Source of the DNA: an uncultured Oligoflexia bacterium
GTDB taxonomy: Bacteria; Bdellovibrionota; Bacteriovoracia; Bacteriovoracales; Bacteriovoracaceae
DNA length: 64,000 bases
Reading direction: 5' to 3'
Assembly: GCA_913058265.1 (NCBI GenBank)
Contig: CAJXPQ010000006.1
Span: 124,001-188,000 of the forward strand
Positions 52,986 to 62,084 of this stretch are shown here, piece after piece. Under the pieces are notes generated by a model that was given only the letters and a program-made list of their open reading frames with translations, ran no database searches and had not been told where the DNA came from. Position numbers and translations under genes: made by a program. Each line of letters begins with the position of its first letter. The first letter of the stretch is position 1.

Positions 52986-54917
52986 ATGTGTGGAGTCTCC
53001 GGTATTATTTCCCTTAATCACTCAATTCTTGATCGCGATGATCAGGAAGTAATCCGCGACATGTCATCCCTTTTAACACACAGAGGGCCAAATCAAAGAG
53101 GGCACTTTTACGACGACAACCTTCTTTTTGGCAATACGAGACTGTCCATACTTGATAAATCAAAGTCTGCAGATCTTCCCATAATGACAGACGAGAAAGA
53201 TATTATTCTCTGCTACAATGGCGAAATATCAAATTATATTGAGCTTTCAGAAAAATATAATCTTAAATCAAAATACTCACTAAAGACTCACTCTGACTCA
53301 GAAGTATTGCTTTATTTATATAAAGAAATTGGGATGAAACTTCTAGATGAGATCTCAGGCATGTTTGCCTTTGCTATCTTTGATAAAAATCTTAATAAGG
53401 TTTTTATCTGTAGAGATTTTTTTGGTATCACACCACTTTTCTATACGACTAAAAATGAAAAGTTCTATTTTGCTTCTGAAATTAAAAGCTTACTTGAAAT
53501 CCCAGGATTTGAGAGACAAGTAAACCCTCTCGCTCTTTTTGACTACTTTACTCTTGCCTACGTTCCTGGTGAAAACACAATGTTTCAAGACATCATTGAA
53601 CTCAGAAATGGTCAGATGCTGACAATAGATCTAGCGACCGGAAATATTGATAAAAAATATCACTACAGAATGAAATATGAAATAAATCCAGATATAAGTT
53701 TTAAAGAAGCTACAGATAATGTTTACGACCTTTTACTTGATTCCGTTGACCGAAACTTACGTTCTGATGCACCCATTGGAACAACGCTTTCTGGTGGCGT
53801 TGATACAAGTGGGATTACTTGCCTCATAAAAGACCTAGGTAGAAGTACTGACTTTCATAGTTTCTCTATCAGAATGGGTGAGTCTAGCTTTGATGAATCT
53901 CCTTACCAGCGATTAGTTTCTGATCACTGCAAGACGAATCACCATGAATTTTTAATAACTCCAAGTGAAGTTGAATCTGTATTTCATGAGCATATAGCAC
54001 ACCTTGATGAGCCTCTCGGGAATGGAGCACCAATTCCTATATATATTCTAGCTCAAAGGGCCAGTAAATATGTTAGTGTTCTTTTGAACGGCGAAGGTGG
54101 AGATGAAGTTTTTAACGCATATTCTGTTTATCAAGCCTGGAAAATTCGAAAGCACTATGTAAATTATTGTCCAAAGTTTCTGAGACAACTTATATATCAA
54201 GTAGTGCACTTACTTCCTGCAAACTATTCGAAGCTCTCATTTGATTTTCAAGCGAAGAGATTTACAGAGGGCGCAGAACTACATCCCGCTGCTGCCCACT
54301 TTTACTGGAGACACCCACTAACAAACTCCGAAAAAAAGAAAATGTTAACTCACTCCAATTTCCGATCTACGGATGAAATTGGGATTAACCTATTTAATGA
54401 ATTTTCTCACACAGACGAATTAAATCGTATTGCAATGCTCGATATTGAACATTTTATTACTGATGATTTACTCGTTAAGAATGATCGAATGTGTTATGCA
54501 CACTCCATTGAGGGACGATATCCATATCTAGACAAGAAGCTTATAGACTATGTTCAAACATTACCTACAGAATATAAATTAAAGGGTCTCAAAGGTAGAT
54601 ATATACAAAAAAAGGCCCTCTCAAGAACTCTTCCAAAGGAAATTCTAAAGAGACAAAACTATGGGCTAGAGATGCCTCATTCCATATGGTTTTTTGATGC
54701 GTTAAAGCCATTACTAGATCGCTACCTTAATAAAGAGTCTGTAGAGAGGACTGGCTTCCTTAGGTGGGAGATGGTCAAATCATTAATGGATACTCATATG
54801 AGTAATAAACGTGATTATGGACGCGGGCTTTGGTGTATTGCTGTTTTTATTGCGTGGCATGAACTATATATTCAAACCTCTGATTATAAAAAATATCTTA
54901 ATAGGATTAAAGTATGA
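52986..54917 (+). CDS. asnB: Asparagine synthetase-type amidotransferase (AsnB family), copy 2
   Basis: 643 residues from ATG 52986, which places Cys at position 2 (MCGVSGII) as the amidotransferase mechanism demands. An ATG five codons earlier overlaps the promoter. Features are HRGPNQRG, CYNGEISN, the PP-loop LSGGVDTSGITCL and NGEGGDEVF. It is divergent from copy 1 in sequence. It opens a plus-strand operon with the DUF5989, SxtJ-like and carbamoyltransferase genes (ATGA overlap with the first). This suggests amidation and carbamoylation within one pathway. Confidence 0.9.
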   Translation: MCGVSGIISLNHSILDRDDQEVIRDMSSLLTHRGPNQRGHFYDDNLLFGNTRLSILDKSKSADLPIMTDEKDIILCYNGEISNYIELSEKYNLKSKYSLKTHSDSEVLLYLYKEIGMKLLDEISGMFAFAIFDKNLNKVFICRDFFGITPLFYTTKNEKFYFASEIKSLLEIPGFERQVNPLALFDYFTLAYVPGENTMFQDIIELRNGQMLTIDLATGNIDKKYHYRMKYEINPDISFKEATDNVYDLLLDSVDRNLRSDAPIGTTLSGGVDTSGITCLIKDLGRSTDFHSFSIRMGESSFDESPYQRLVSDHCKTNHHEFLITPSEVESVFHEHIAHLDEPLGNGAPIPIYILAQRASKYVSVLLNGEGGDEVFNAYSVYQAWKIRKHYVNYCPKFLRQLIYQVVHLLPANYSKLSFDFQAKRFTEGAELHPAAAHFYWRHPLTNSEKKKMLTHSNFRSTDEIGINLFNEFSHTDELNRIAMLDIEHFITDDLLVKNDRMCYAHSIEGRYPYLDKKLIDYVQTLPTEYKLKGLKGRYIQKKALSRTLPKEILKRQNYGLEMPHSIWFFDALKPLLDRYLNKESVERTGFLRWEMVKSLMDTHMSNKRDYGRGLWCIAVFIAWHELYIQTSDYKKYLNRIKV

Positions 54918-55063
54918 ACTTTTTCAAAGAATATTGGCAATTTTTAAAAGAGCAGAAGAAGTGGATACTAATTCCCGTACTTGTTATATTTTCACTTTTA
55001 AGCGCTTTGATTTTCTTTACTGCAAGTTCTAGTGTTTCACCCTTTATCTACACATTATTTTAG
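54914..55063 (+). CDS. DUF5989/SxtK-like small membrane protein
   Basis: A 49-residue protein with an amphipathic N-terminus (NFFKEYWQFLKEQKKW), one transmembrane helix (LIPVLVIFSLLSALIFF), and the conserved end SSSVSPFIYTLF. This matches the small DUF5989 family seen beside carbamoyltransferases, which includes SxtK of saxitoxin clusters. Its ATG overlaps the stop of the AsnB gene (ATGA), and the SxtJ-like gene starts three bases after its stop. It is probably a membrane partner of the carbamoyltransferase. Confidence 0.82.
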   Translation: MNFFKEYWQFLKEQKKWILIPVLVIFSLLSALIFFTASSSVSPFIYTLF

Positions 55064-55066
55064 GCA

Positions 55067-55390
55067 ATGAATAAGTCTAATAATTTAGCACTTAAAGTGC
55101 TGCTCATTTCTCTTGCACATTTTTGGTTTAGTTACCAACACAGAGAAATTATATTTATATTCATTGGAGTTTTTCTCATTTTTGCTCTTCCAAAAATCTC
55201 AGGATACATAGACTCTAGTATTGAGGAAGTTGTAAAAAAGATCGGATTCCTCTTACTTCAAATAATTCTATTTATCATTTATTTTATCGTCATAATTCCT
55301 ACAAAGCTTTTTCATAGAAACAAATCATACACGGCTTCTTCTTATATTAGTGTTAAGTCTAAAAAGATTGATTTTGGAAAACTTTGGTAA
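55067..55390 (+). CDS. SxtJ-like membrane protein
   Basis: A 107-residue protein with two or three hydrophobic helices (LKVLLISLAHFWFSY, IIFIFIGVFLIFALP and LLLQIILFIIYFIVII) and a polar tail ending DFGKLW. Size, topology and position between the DUF5989 protein and a carbamoyltransferase match SxtJ, whose biochemical role is unknown. The stop and the next start overlap (TAATG at 55388-55392). Confidence 0.8.
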   Translation: MNKSNNLALKVLLISLAHFWFSYQHREIIFIFIGVFLIFALPKISGYIDSSIEEVVKKIGFLLLQIILFIIYFIVIIPTKLFHRNKSYTASSYISVKSKKIDFGKLW

Positions 55391-57210
55391 TGTATATACT
55401 AGGAATATCCGCTTACTTTCATGACTCTGCAGCGGCTCTAATTAAAGATGGGGTGTTACTTGCAGCGGCACAAGAAGAAAGGTTTACAAGAATTAAAAAT
55501 GACTCTGCCTTTCCAATAAATGCTGTTAGGTTTCTACTTGAAGATGAATACATTAATGCATCTCATATAGAGAAAATTATTTTTTACGATAAGCCGTGGT
55601 TAAAATTTGAACGTATTTTAGAATCGAGTATTGCATTTGCTCCATACTCCTTAAAAAATTTCTTAATGAGTATGCCTATCTGGCTTTCTACAAAACTTAA
55701 TGCACGCAAACAAATTACTAACAATTTAATTGATGTAGATCCAAAATTCAAAGATACAAAACTACTCTTTTCAGAGCATCACTTCTCCCATGCAGCAAGT
55801 TCTTTCTACACATCTCCTTTCACTGACGCTTGCTCTATAACAATCGATGGAGTTGGTGAGTGGGCTACAACTTCAATTATTGACTTTAAATCTGATGGCT
55901 ACAATTACATTAGTGAAATTCACTACCCTCACTCAATAGGACTTTTATACTCTGCATTTACATGTTTCTGTGGATTCAGAGTAAACTCTGGCGAATATAA
56001 GCTGATGGGTCTTGCTCCATACGGAATTAAAGATGATAAAGAGACTGTCGTTTTTATTAATCAAATTAAAGATAACCTATTAACTATTTTTGAAGATGGT
56101 TCCATTCAACTAAACTTAGAATATTTTTCTTTTTACAAAAATGGAAATACTATTAATGAAGCTAAGTTTCAAAAATTATTCTCACTAAAGTCTCGACGTG
56201 AGGAAGAGGAGATCTCCCAATCTTATGCTAACTTTGCCCTTGCTGCACAAGTAGTTACAGAGGAAATTATTATCAAAATTATTCAGCATGCTAGTTCTGT
56301 TTCTAAATCTAAAAACCTCTGTTTATCAGGTGGGGTGGCGTTAAACTGTGTCGCTAATTCAAAAATACAAAGCTTGAACTTATTTGAAAATATATGGATA
56401 CACCCCTCACCAGGTGACGCTGGGGGGGCTGTTGGTGCCGCACTTGCAGTTTATTACTCAAATCACAAATACCTATCATGTCTTAACTTTACGCCTTACT
56501 TGGGGCCAAGCTATTCGGACAAAAATATACTTGCAGAGCTTAATACATACGGACTACCCTTTAAAAAGTATACCGATACTGACCTTTTCCATTTCTGTGG
56601 AAAAAAATTATCACAATCAAATATCGTTGGATGGTTTCAAGGTAAACTTGAGTGGGGGCCTAGATCACTCGGAAATAGAAGTATCCTTGCAAATCCTTGC
56701 GATCAAGAAATGCAACTTAAACTAAATTTAAAAATTAAGTTTCGCGAAGGCTTTAGACCTTTTGCTCCCGTAGTAATTGAAGAAGATGCTCATAAGTACT
56801 TTCAAAAGTGTACTTTTTCCCCATATATGCAATATACCTATCAAGTTATGGATGCCTCTTCGAAATCTAGTACGAATACAGGATTTAAGAATAGGCTAAA
56901 ATCTATTAAATCTAAAACTCCAGCCATTACACATCTAGATCTTTCCGCCCGAGTTCAAACAGTTAATGCATCTCAAAATGATCGTCTCTACAAACTTATA
57001 AAGGCCTTTGAAACTCATACGCAAATTCCAATGTTGATTAATACAAGTTTTAATGTCCGAGGGGAGCCTATAGTTTGCAGTCCAAAAGATGCAATTGAAT
57101 GCTTTCTTTCAACTAATATGGATATTCTTGTTTTAGGTAACTTTATTATCGAGAGATGTGAAATCCCAACTGAAAAGCTTATCTCAAAGCGGGATTTTCT
57201 TCTAGACTAA
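55390..57210 (+). CDS. Carbamoyltransferase (NodU/CmcH/SxtI family)
   Basis: A 606-residue enzyme that transfers carbamoyl from carbamoyl phosphate, via carbamoyl-AMP, to a hydroxyl. The N-terminal Kae1-like domain has ILGISAYFHDSAAAL and SEHHFSHAASSF (metal-binding His), and later LCLSGGVALNC. The C-terminal YrdC-like domain has FQGKLEWGPRSLGNRSILA and FREGFRPFAPVV. The acceptor could be a surface sugar, lipid-linked glycan or small molecule. The ATG at 55390 is taken since it overlaps the upstream stop. The 3' end overlaps the tail of the convergent radical SAM gene by 9 bases. Confidence 0.92.
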   Translation: MYILGISAYFHDSAAALIKDGVLLAAAQEERFTRIKNDSAFPINAVRFLLEDEYINASHIEKIIFYDKPWLKFERILESSIAFAPYSLKNFLMSMPIWLSTKLNARKQITNNLIDVDPKFKDTKLLFSEHHFSHAASSFYTSPFTDACSITIDGVGEWATTSIIDFKSDGYNYISEIHYPHSIGLLYSAFTCFCGFRVNSGEYKLMGLAPYGIKDDKETVVFINQIKDNLLTIFEDGSIQLNLEYFSFYKNGNTINEAKFQKLFSLKSRREEEEISQSYANFALAAQVVTEEIIIKIIQHASSVSKSKNLCLSGGVALNCVANSKIQSLNLFENIWIHPSPGDAGGAVGAALAVYYSNHKYLSCLNFTPYLGPSYSDKNILAELNTYGLPFKKYTDTDLFHFCGKKLSQSNIVGWFQGKLEWGPRSLGNRSILANPCDQEMQLKLNLKIKFREGFRPFAPVVIEEDAHKYFQKCTFSPYMQYTYQVMDASSKSSTNTGFKNRLKSIKSKTPAITHLDLSARVQTVNASQNDRLYKLIKAFETHTQIPMLINTSFNVRGEPIVCSPKDAIECFLSTNMDILVLGNFIIERCEIPTEKLISKRDFLLD

Positions 57211-59160
57211 TTCTTTTTTGATTGTGCAGTCCATTTTGTTATTACACTCTTTTAAGCTACAAGTTGTTGAGCTTATATTTGTTTCTATTGAGTTTACATC
57301 ATCAAGATTTCCCAATCTCACTGCCAGCTCACACTGACTAGATAAAACCTCACCGTTTCTATGAATGAAAACGTTGCTAATTCCTTTAAAGCATTTCCAT
57401 CCGTTGAAGTTTTTTAAAAAAGTTTTTTCATTAGTGCTATGTCTAAAAGGTTGATCATCACTATTTAATACTATTTCATCGTCTACCTGCTGTAAAAGCC
57501 TCAGCTTCTGCATGTCGCCTTTTAAATAGTTGATTGAGTGAAATGCCAAGACTTCACTCTTCGCATTATACTGATAATGCTTAAGTATTTTCCCGAGTTT
57601 TTTTTCTTCAGAAGCACTTATATTTACTACTTTCAATTCTTGCTTGAATGACAATCCTTTTTGAATGAGTGCTTTTAAGCCCTCGAGATCTTCAACGACG
57701 TCATTATAATCTATTGTAAAAACAATTCTTGTATCAACAAAGTTCTGGGCATGAAGAATCAGCATTAAGATTAACTTAGACTGTAGCTCTCCTTTAAACT
57801 GCAAGTCGATGTAATCACAGTCCTTTATTAAGTCTAAAACTTTTTTTATGCTTTTCAAGTTCGCTTTATAATCTTTAAGCACGACTGATCTAACAACACT
57901 AGGATTTCGCTTAAAATAGGCTTTAATTAAATCCAGTGATTCACCACTGTAACTTTCTATTTCGTGGAATGATAAATAAGTACTTGGTAGAATATTTTTG
58001 AGTTTGATTGTAGACAGCATAAATTGTTCTATTTTATCTAATCTCTTTTCTGTGTTTATATCAAATGCTTCTTCTACCACCATTCTATATTTATAGAATG
58101 ATGTTGGTCCTGTTATCATCTTTGGCTCAATCGCGGGTGTCTCATACTTTATACTAGCAGGTATTTCAGGAGCGGATTTTGTAATACGAATATCCGTCGG
58201 GCAAAAGCAATTCGCCCTATTACACTTAACTGGGTTGGATGGAAATTCAATTTTTTCATACTCCATAATGGTGCCTAAATCAGGACTCACATTACATCCT
58301 GCTCTTTTTACCATTCCGGTATAGTGTATAAATAATTGCTCTAAACCAATAAAACAATTCCACCCCTTAAAGCTTGCCTTGCCTTCATTTATAAGCTTAT
58401 TTTCATCAAGCTTTTCTATTTTTTTATTTTTATATTCAACATTGTAGTTAAATCCGACAATAGGCTCATATACCACCTCGTCATTTTTAAATTGAGATTG
58501 GAATGAATTCTCCTGTATGAATTGTTCTTTATCCTTTGAGCCATAGTCCGTCTTAATATTCTTTAAACCGTAGTCCTCTAAGATATGAACGCATTCATAT
58601 GTCCAATTAGGAAACTTCTTAAGCTTACTTATTAAATAAACTGATTTATCCCAAAACTTTTGTTCTGGGTGCATCATGACTCTGACAGAAGGTATTACAG
58701 TTCTCTTATCATTATGTAGCTGCTCGAATACTGCAATAAAATTATCAATGTCTGCGCTTTCCGGGTGAAAAGAGAGACAGATATAATCAAAGAATGTGCT
58801 TACATTTTTCCAATAGTTAACTGAAACATGGGCATTTGTCGTTATTCCGACTCTAAATCCCTTCTTGTTAATATATGTAATACATTCAATAAAATCGGGC
58901 CATAAAGTTGGTTCACCACCCGTAAACGAAAATAGTATTTTTTTATATCCAAGACCCTGAACATAGTGCTTTTCAATTTTATCAATAAAACCTTTTAAAA
59001 TATCTAATTTCAGCCAATTAAAATTTCCACCATGAACTTCACTGGGACAGTAAGAACAAGAGTAATTACACTTATTATGTATTGACCACATTACATGTAA
59101 GTCATAAGTGTCTTCACCTTTAATTATTTTAACCGGTATTTCTTGATCTAAATCTTCCAT
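57202..59160 (-). CDS. Radical SAM protein with two SPASM-like cysteine domains
   Basis: 652 residues. The radical SAM cluster motif CNYSCSYC (CX3CX2C) is near the N-terminus, followed by FSFTGGEPTLWPDF. Two similar auxiliary-cluster regions follow, one at mid-protein (GWNCFIGLEQLFIH..AGC..CNRANCFC) and one at the C-terminus (GWKCFKGISNVFIH..SQCEL..C..C..C). Each begins with GWxCFxG and is followed by three or more cysteines. Between them is a region without cysteines. The same end motif appears in the truncated gene at the window end. Substrate unknown. Confidence 0.85.
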   Translation of the reverse strand: MEDLDQEIPVKIIKGEDTYDLHVMWSIHNKCNYSCSYCPSEVHGGNFNWLKLDILKGFIDKIEKHYVQGLGYKKILFSFTGGEPTLWPDFIECITYINKKGFRVGITTNAHVSVNYWKNVSTFFDYICLSFHPESADIDNFIAVFEQLHNDKRTVIPSVRVMMHPEQKFWDKSVYLISKLKKFPNWTYECVHILEDYGLKNIKTDYGSKDKEQFIQENSFQSQFKNDEVVYEPIVGFNYNVEYKNKKIEKLDENKLINEGKASFKGWNCFIGLEQLFIHYTGMVKRAGCNVSPDLGTIMEYEKIEFPSNPVKCNRANCFCPTDIRITKSAPEIPASIKYETPAIEPKMITGPTSFYKYRMVVEEAFDINTEKRLDKIEQFMLSTIKLKNILPSTYLSFHEIESYSGESLDLIKAYFKRNPSVVRSVVLKDYKANLKSIKKVLDLIKDCDYIDLQFKGELQSKLILMLILHAQNFVDTRIVFTIDYNDVVEDLEGLKALIQKGLSFKQELKVVNISASEEKKLGKILKHYQYNAKSEVLAFHSINYLKGDMQKLRLLQQVDDEIVLNSDDQPFRHSTNEKTFLKNFNGWKCFKGISNVFIHRNGEVLSSQCELAVRLGNLDDVNSIETNISSTTCSLKECNNKMDCTIKKELV

Positions 59161-59315
59161 TATCAACTCTTGCTTTTAACCTTAATACTTATATATTTTA
59201 CTACAATTAGCCCACAAGCAACAGATATATCGCCGCGTCAAGAGTTAAACCCTTTTACTATTTTATATCTTCTTATATAGTTATTGTTTACTATTTTAAT
59301 TGAGAGAAACTCTAT

Positions 59316-60779
59316 ATGAATGAGAATAACCATACACTTTCTAGAACTAAACTTGATATTACTTTATTTCTTCTCTTTTCGTTCGATTTTATAGTTAGAA
59401 TGATTTATTTATTTTCCACGGACAATAAGTTCTTTGGAGATGCAACGGCAAGATTAGTTACAATTTTATGGCAAAAAAGTGGACTTACTTTGCTTCCTCA
59501 CGCAGACTGGCTTCCATTTCCTTTTTGGATTAATGCTTTCTTTGTAAGTTTATCTGACGATATTATTTATACACCTAGGATTATAAGTGCCATTTTCGCG
59601 AGTCTCTGCATCATCATTATTTACAAAATTTCATGCTTACTCTTTTCTAAGCATGCGGCCATTTTATCTTGCTTAACATTTACCTTCTCTTTACAGCTTC
59701 TTCTTATTGAAACACTAACACTCTCTGAACCTTTTTTCCATTTCTTTTCACTAGTGCTTGTTTACTATTACTTTAAAAAATATTCTTCAACTCTCAACGT
59801 CTTTTCGATTATTGTTTGCTCTGCATTTCTTTGTCTTACTCGTCTTGAGGGCTGGGTACTGTGCGGTGTTCTTTTTGCTACTTCATTATTTTGGAGCCAT
59901 CGTAAATACTCAATTTCTATTTTCACAGGTGCAGGAATTGGCGTCATTTACTGGGAAATCACCTCGACAATCATGGGTAAAGGCTTCCTTCGCGCACTTC
60001 TTTATTCTAACTTTGAAGTTGCTAAAATGTATGTAGTAAATGGAACACCATACTTTGAAATATTCTGGAATTCCTCCATGGGCTTAACAATGATGACTTT
60101 TGTCATATTTCTTTTGGGATTTTATCTTACAAGAAACAACAAGCTACATAGAATCTATTATTCTCTTGTATTTCTTTTCTTTTTACCCGCTCTCTACATG
60201 ACTTATAGTAAAAGTTTATTTGCTGAGTTTCGGTATTTCACAGTCTATGCAATATTGTTTTTTCCACTTGTCGGACACTACCTCTCTTTATTGACCCTTA
60301 ATATGTCGAGTTTAAAGCGTTATTCTACTGTCATCATTTATTTTGTTATTGCCATCACTGTTGATTATATTTGGGTTACAAGCAAGTTTACTCTGCCTCA
60401 CCATATGCACCTTAGCCCAGGCTTTATTAGCTCAACACAATTTGTTCAAAATGAATTAGAGGTAAAGGATACAGTTGTCTTTCTTGACTTTGATAATACT
60501 TGGGACAGAGATCTTTGGAGGGTATACTCTGACGTCCAGCTTAGTGGTATAAAAAAACTTTGTATGGTTGAGTCTCATTACTGGTTGGGGCACAAATTCA
60601 CCCAGGAATCTGTTGACAAGTGCCTCACTAAAGACACGGTCGCATATCTTATTTTATTTCCAAATGGTTTACTTAGTTCATATTTCGATTCTAACAAAGA
60701 CAAAATCGCTGCAGACTATGACCTTTCAGAGGTTGGCAATTTTGACAACCATAGGGTTATTAAACTCGAGCCAAGATAA
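59316..60779 (+). CDS. GT39-like membrane glycosyltransferase
   Basis: A 487-residue polytopic protein with about ten helices. The N-terminal loop STDNKFFGDATARLV holds a conserved acidic pair, as in GT-C enzymes. HADWLPFPFWINAFF is the counterpart of the YxDHPP block. The C-terminal ~110 residues are soluble and periplasmic (VFLDFDNTWDRDLWRVYSD). It belongs to the polyprenyl-phosphate-sugar GT-C class, as far as topology shows. GAGAG precedes the ATG. It stands alone on the plus strand between two radical SAM genes. Confidence 0.75.
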   Translation: MNENNHTLSRTKLDITLFLLFSFDFIVRMIYLFSTDNKFFGDATARLVTILWQKSGLTLLPHADWLPFPFWINAFFVSLSDDIIYTPRIISAIFASLCIIIIYKISCLLFSKHAAILSCLTFTFSLQLLLIETLTLSEPFFHFFSLVLVYYYFKKYSSTLNVFSIIVCSAFLCLTRLEGWVLCGVLFATSLFWSHRKYSISIFTGAGIGVIYWEITSTIMGKGFLRALLYSNFEVAKMYVVNGTPYFEIFWNSSMGLTMMTFVIFLLGFYLTRNNKLHRIYYSLVFLFFLPALYMTYSKSLFAEFRYFTVYAILFFPLVGHYLSLLTLNMSSLKRYSTVIIYFVIAITVDYIWVTSKFTLPHHMHLSPGFISSTQFVQNELEVKDTVVFLDFDNTWDRDLWRVYSDVQLSGIKKLCMVESHYWLGHKFTQESVDKCLTKDTVAYLILFPNGLLSSYFDSNKDKIAADYDLSEVGNFDNHRVIKLEPR

Positions 60780-62030
60780 TTACTCGAATAAACATTTTAG
60801 TTCTGGAACAAGATTTTCTACTGGCTCCTGTCCTCTTAGTTTTTCAAACTTTCTAATTCTTTCTTTGAAAACTCTAAGACCTTCAAGGTCCTGCTCATCT
60901 CGAATTGATCTTTCTAAGTATGAGCAGATCTGAGTAGAGCGTTCTTCATAGAAATGATCCTTTCCATTTTTATTTTCTTCAAAATGTTTTTTTAATCTAT
61001 CCAATGCTCCTTGTTTAATCTCTCTCGGCAAAATATTAATATGTAACCAAGAGGGGTGATGCATCCAAATATGGTACGGTAAAGATGGAATTCTGTTTTT
61101 TAGTGTTGCTATCCAATCATATAGTTCGGGCAAGTTAAATATATTTAAAGCCTGTACGCATGTATGAACCTCTGCATGGACATTTTTTTTTTCAAGCATC
61201 ATCTCTACATTTGATAAGACTTTTTCCCACTTTGTTCCATAGCGGATATATTCATCTAATGGCCCATGAGAATCAATACTAAAGTGTACTGAAATATGTT
61301 TAAATTCATCCCATAGCCTAAAGAGTTCTTCGTTTCTTATGGTACAGTTCGTGTGGTAACTAAGAGTTACATCTTTAGCTTTCCCACTTTCTATAATTAT
61401 TTTAAGAGCTGCTATATGTGTTTTACTTAAAAAAGGCTCTCCTCCGGTCGTAAGAAACTCCTTTAAATGCTCTGTAATCTCTGGGATAAGTCTCTCAATT
61501 GGAGTCTCATCTTTCCAGTTGATATGTGCACCCTGAGTAAATTCCTTCGAATACTCAAAACCCAATTTATCAAAGTCTTGTTTAAGAGGGTATGATGCAT
61601 CTGGATTACACATAATACATTTAAGATTACAATTATTACTAAGACTGAAATCAAGGCTTTGTACCTTTGGTTCTATTTCTCCATCAGGTTTTGTTTGATT
61701 AAAAGATTCGTTAAATTTTTCGTTGTCTTTATAACATTCAAGATATGACTGCCTTACCGACGCACCACCGTTTTCCTCCACTTCATAACATTTGCGACAC
61801 TCAACAGGTTTCTCTCCATTTCTCATTTTCGAACGTATATTTTTATAGTATTTCACATTAAAATACTCAGATATACTGCTAACATCCCTAAGTTTCATGG
61901 TCTTGCCTTCGTCATCAAAAACAAAACCAAGGTGATCGGAATTACAACAAATTCTCATTGTAGAGTCTAGATGTGCACTAAAGTGCAGCCAGGGAAGTGG
62001 GCAAACTGTCTTTTTATTTATTTCGCTCAT
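60780..62030 (-). CDS. Twitch-type radical SAM protein
   Basis: 416 residues. The N-terminal twitch-like segment VCPLPWLHFSAHLDSTMRICC provides an auxiliary-cluster cysteine set, continued by VECRKCYEVEENGGASVR. The radical SAM motif CNLKCIMC (CX3CX2C) follows near residue 138, then TTGGEPFLSKTH. This order, with auxiliary cysteines ahead of the radical SAM core, marks a group of uncharacterised twitch-domain enzymes. Its end abuts the convergent GT39-like gene. Confidence 0.87.
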   Translation of the reverse strand: MSEINKKTVCPLPWLHFSAHLDSTMRICCNSDHLGFVFDDEGKTMKLRDVSSISEYFNVKYYKNIRSKMRNGEKPVECRKCYEVEENGGASVRQSYLECYKDNEKFNESFNQTKPDGEIEPKVQSLDFSLSNNCNLKCIMCNPDASYPLKQDFDKLGFEYSKEFTQGAHINWKDETPIERLIPEITEHLKEFLTTGGEPFLSKTHIAALKIIIESGKAKDVTLSYHTNCTIRNEELFRLWDEFKHISVHFSIDSHGPLDEYIRYGTKWEKVLSNVEMMLEKKNVHAEVHTCVQALNIFNLPELYDWIATLKNRIPSLPYHIWMHHPSWLHINILPREIKQGALDRLKKHFEENKNGKDHFYEERSTQICSYLERSIRDEQDLEGLRVFKERIRKFEKLRGQEPVENLVPELKCLFE

Positions 62031-62084
62031 AGTACATACATGTTATCTTAATAAGTAGGTCATACCAAAGGAAAAAGACATTTT

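Noticed and set aside
59200-59260. Sigma-28-like element upstream of the radical SAM gene (GGCGATAT)
   Set aside because: Only 6 of 8 matches at -10, and the -35 fits only with a wrong spacer of 12.
59161-59315. RiPP precursor peptide gene near the radical SAM enzymes
   Set aside because: No short open frame with a ribosome site and a plausible leader/core was seen in this or the other gaps of the cluster.
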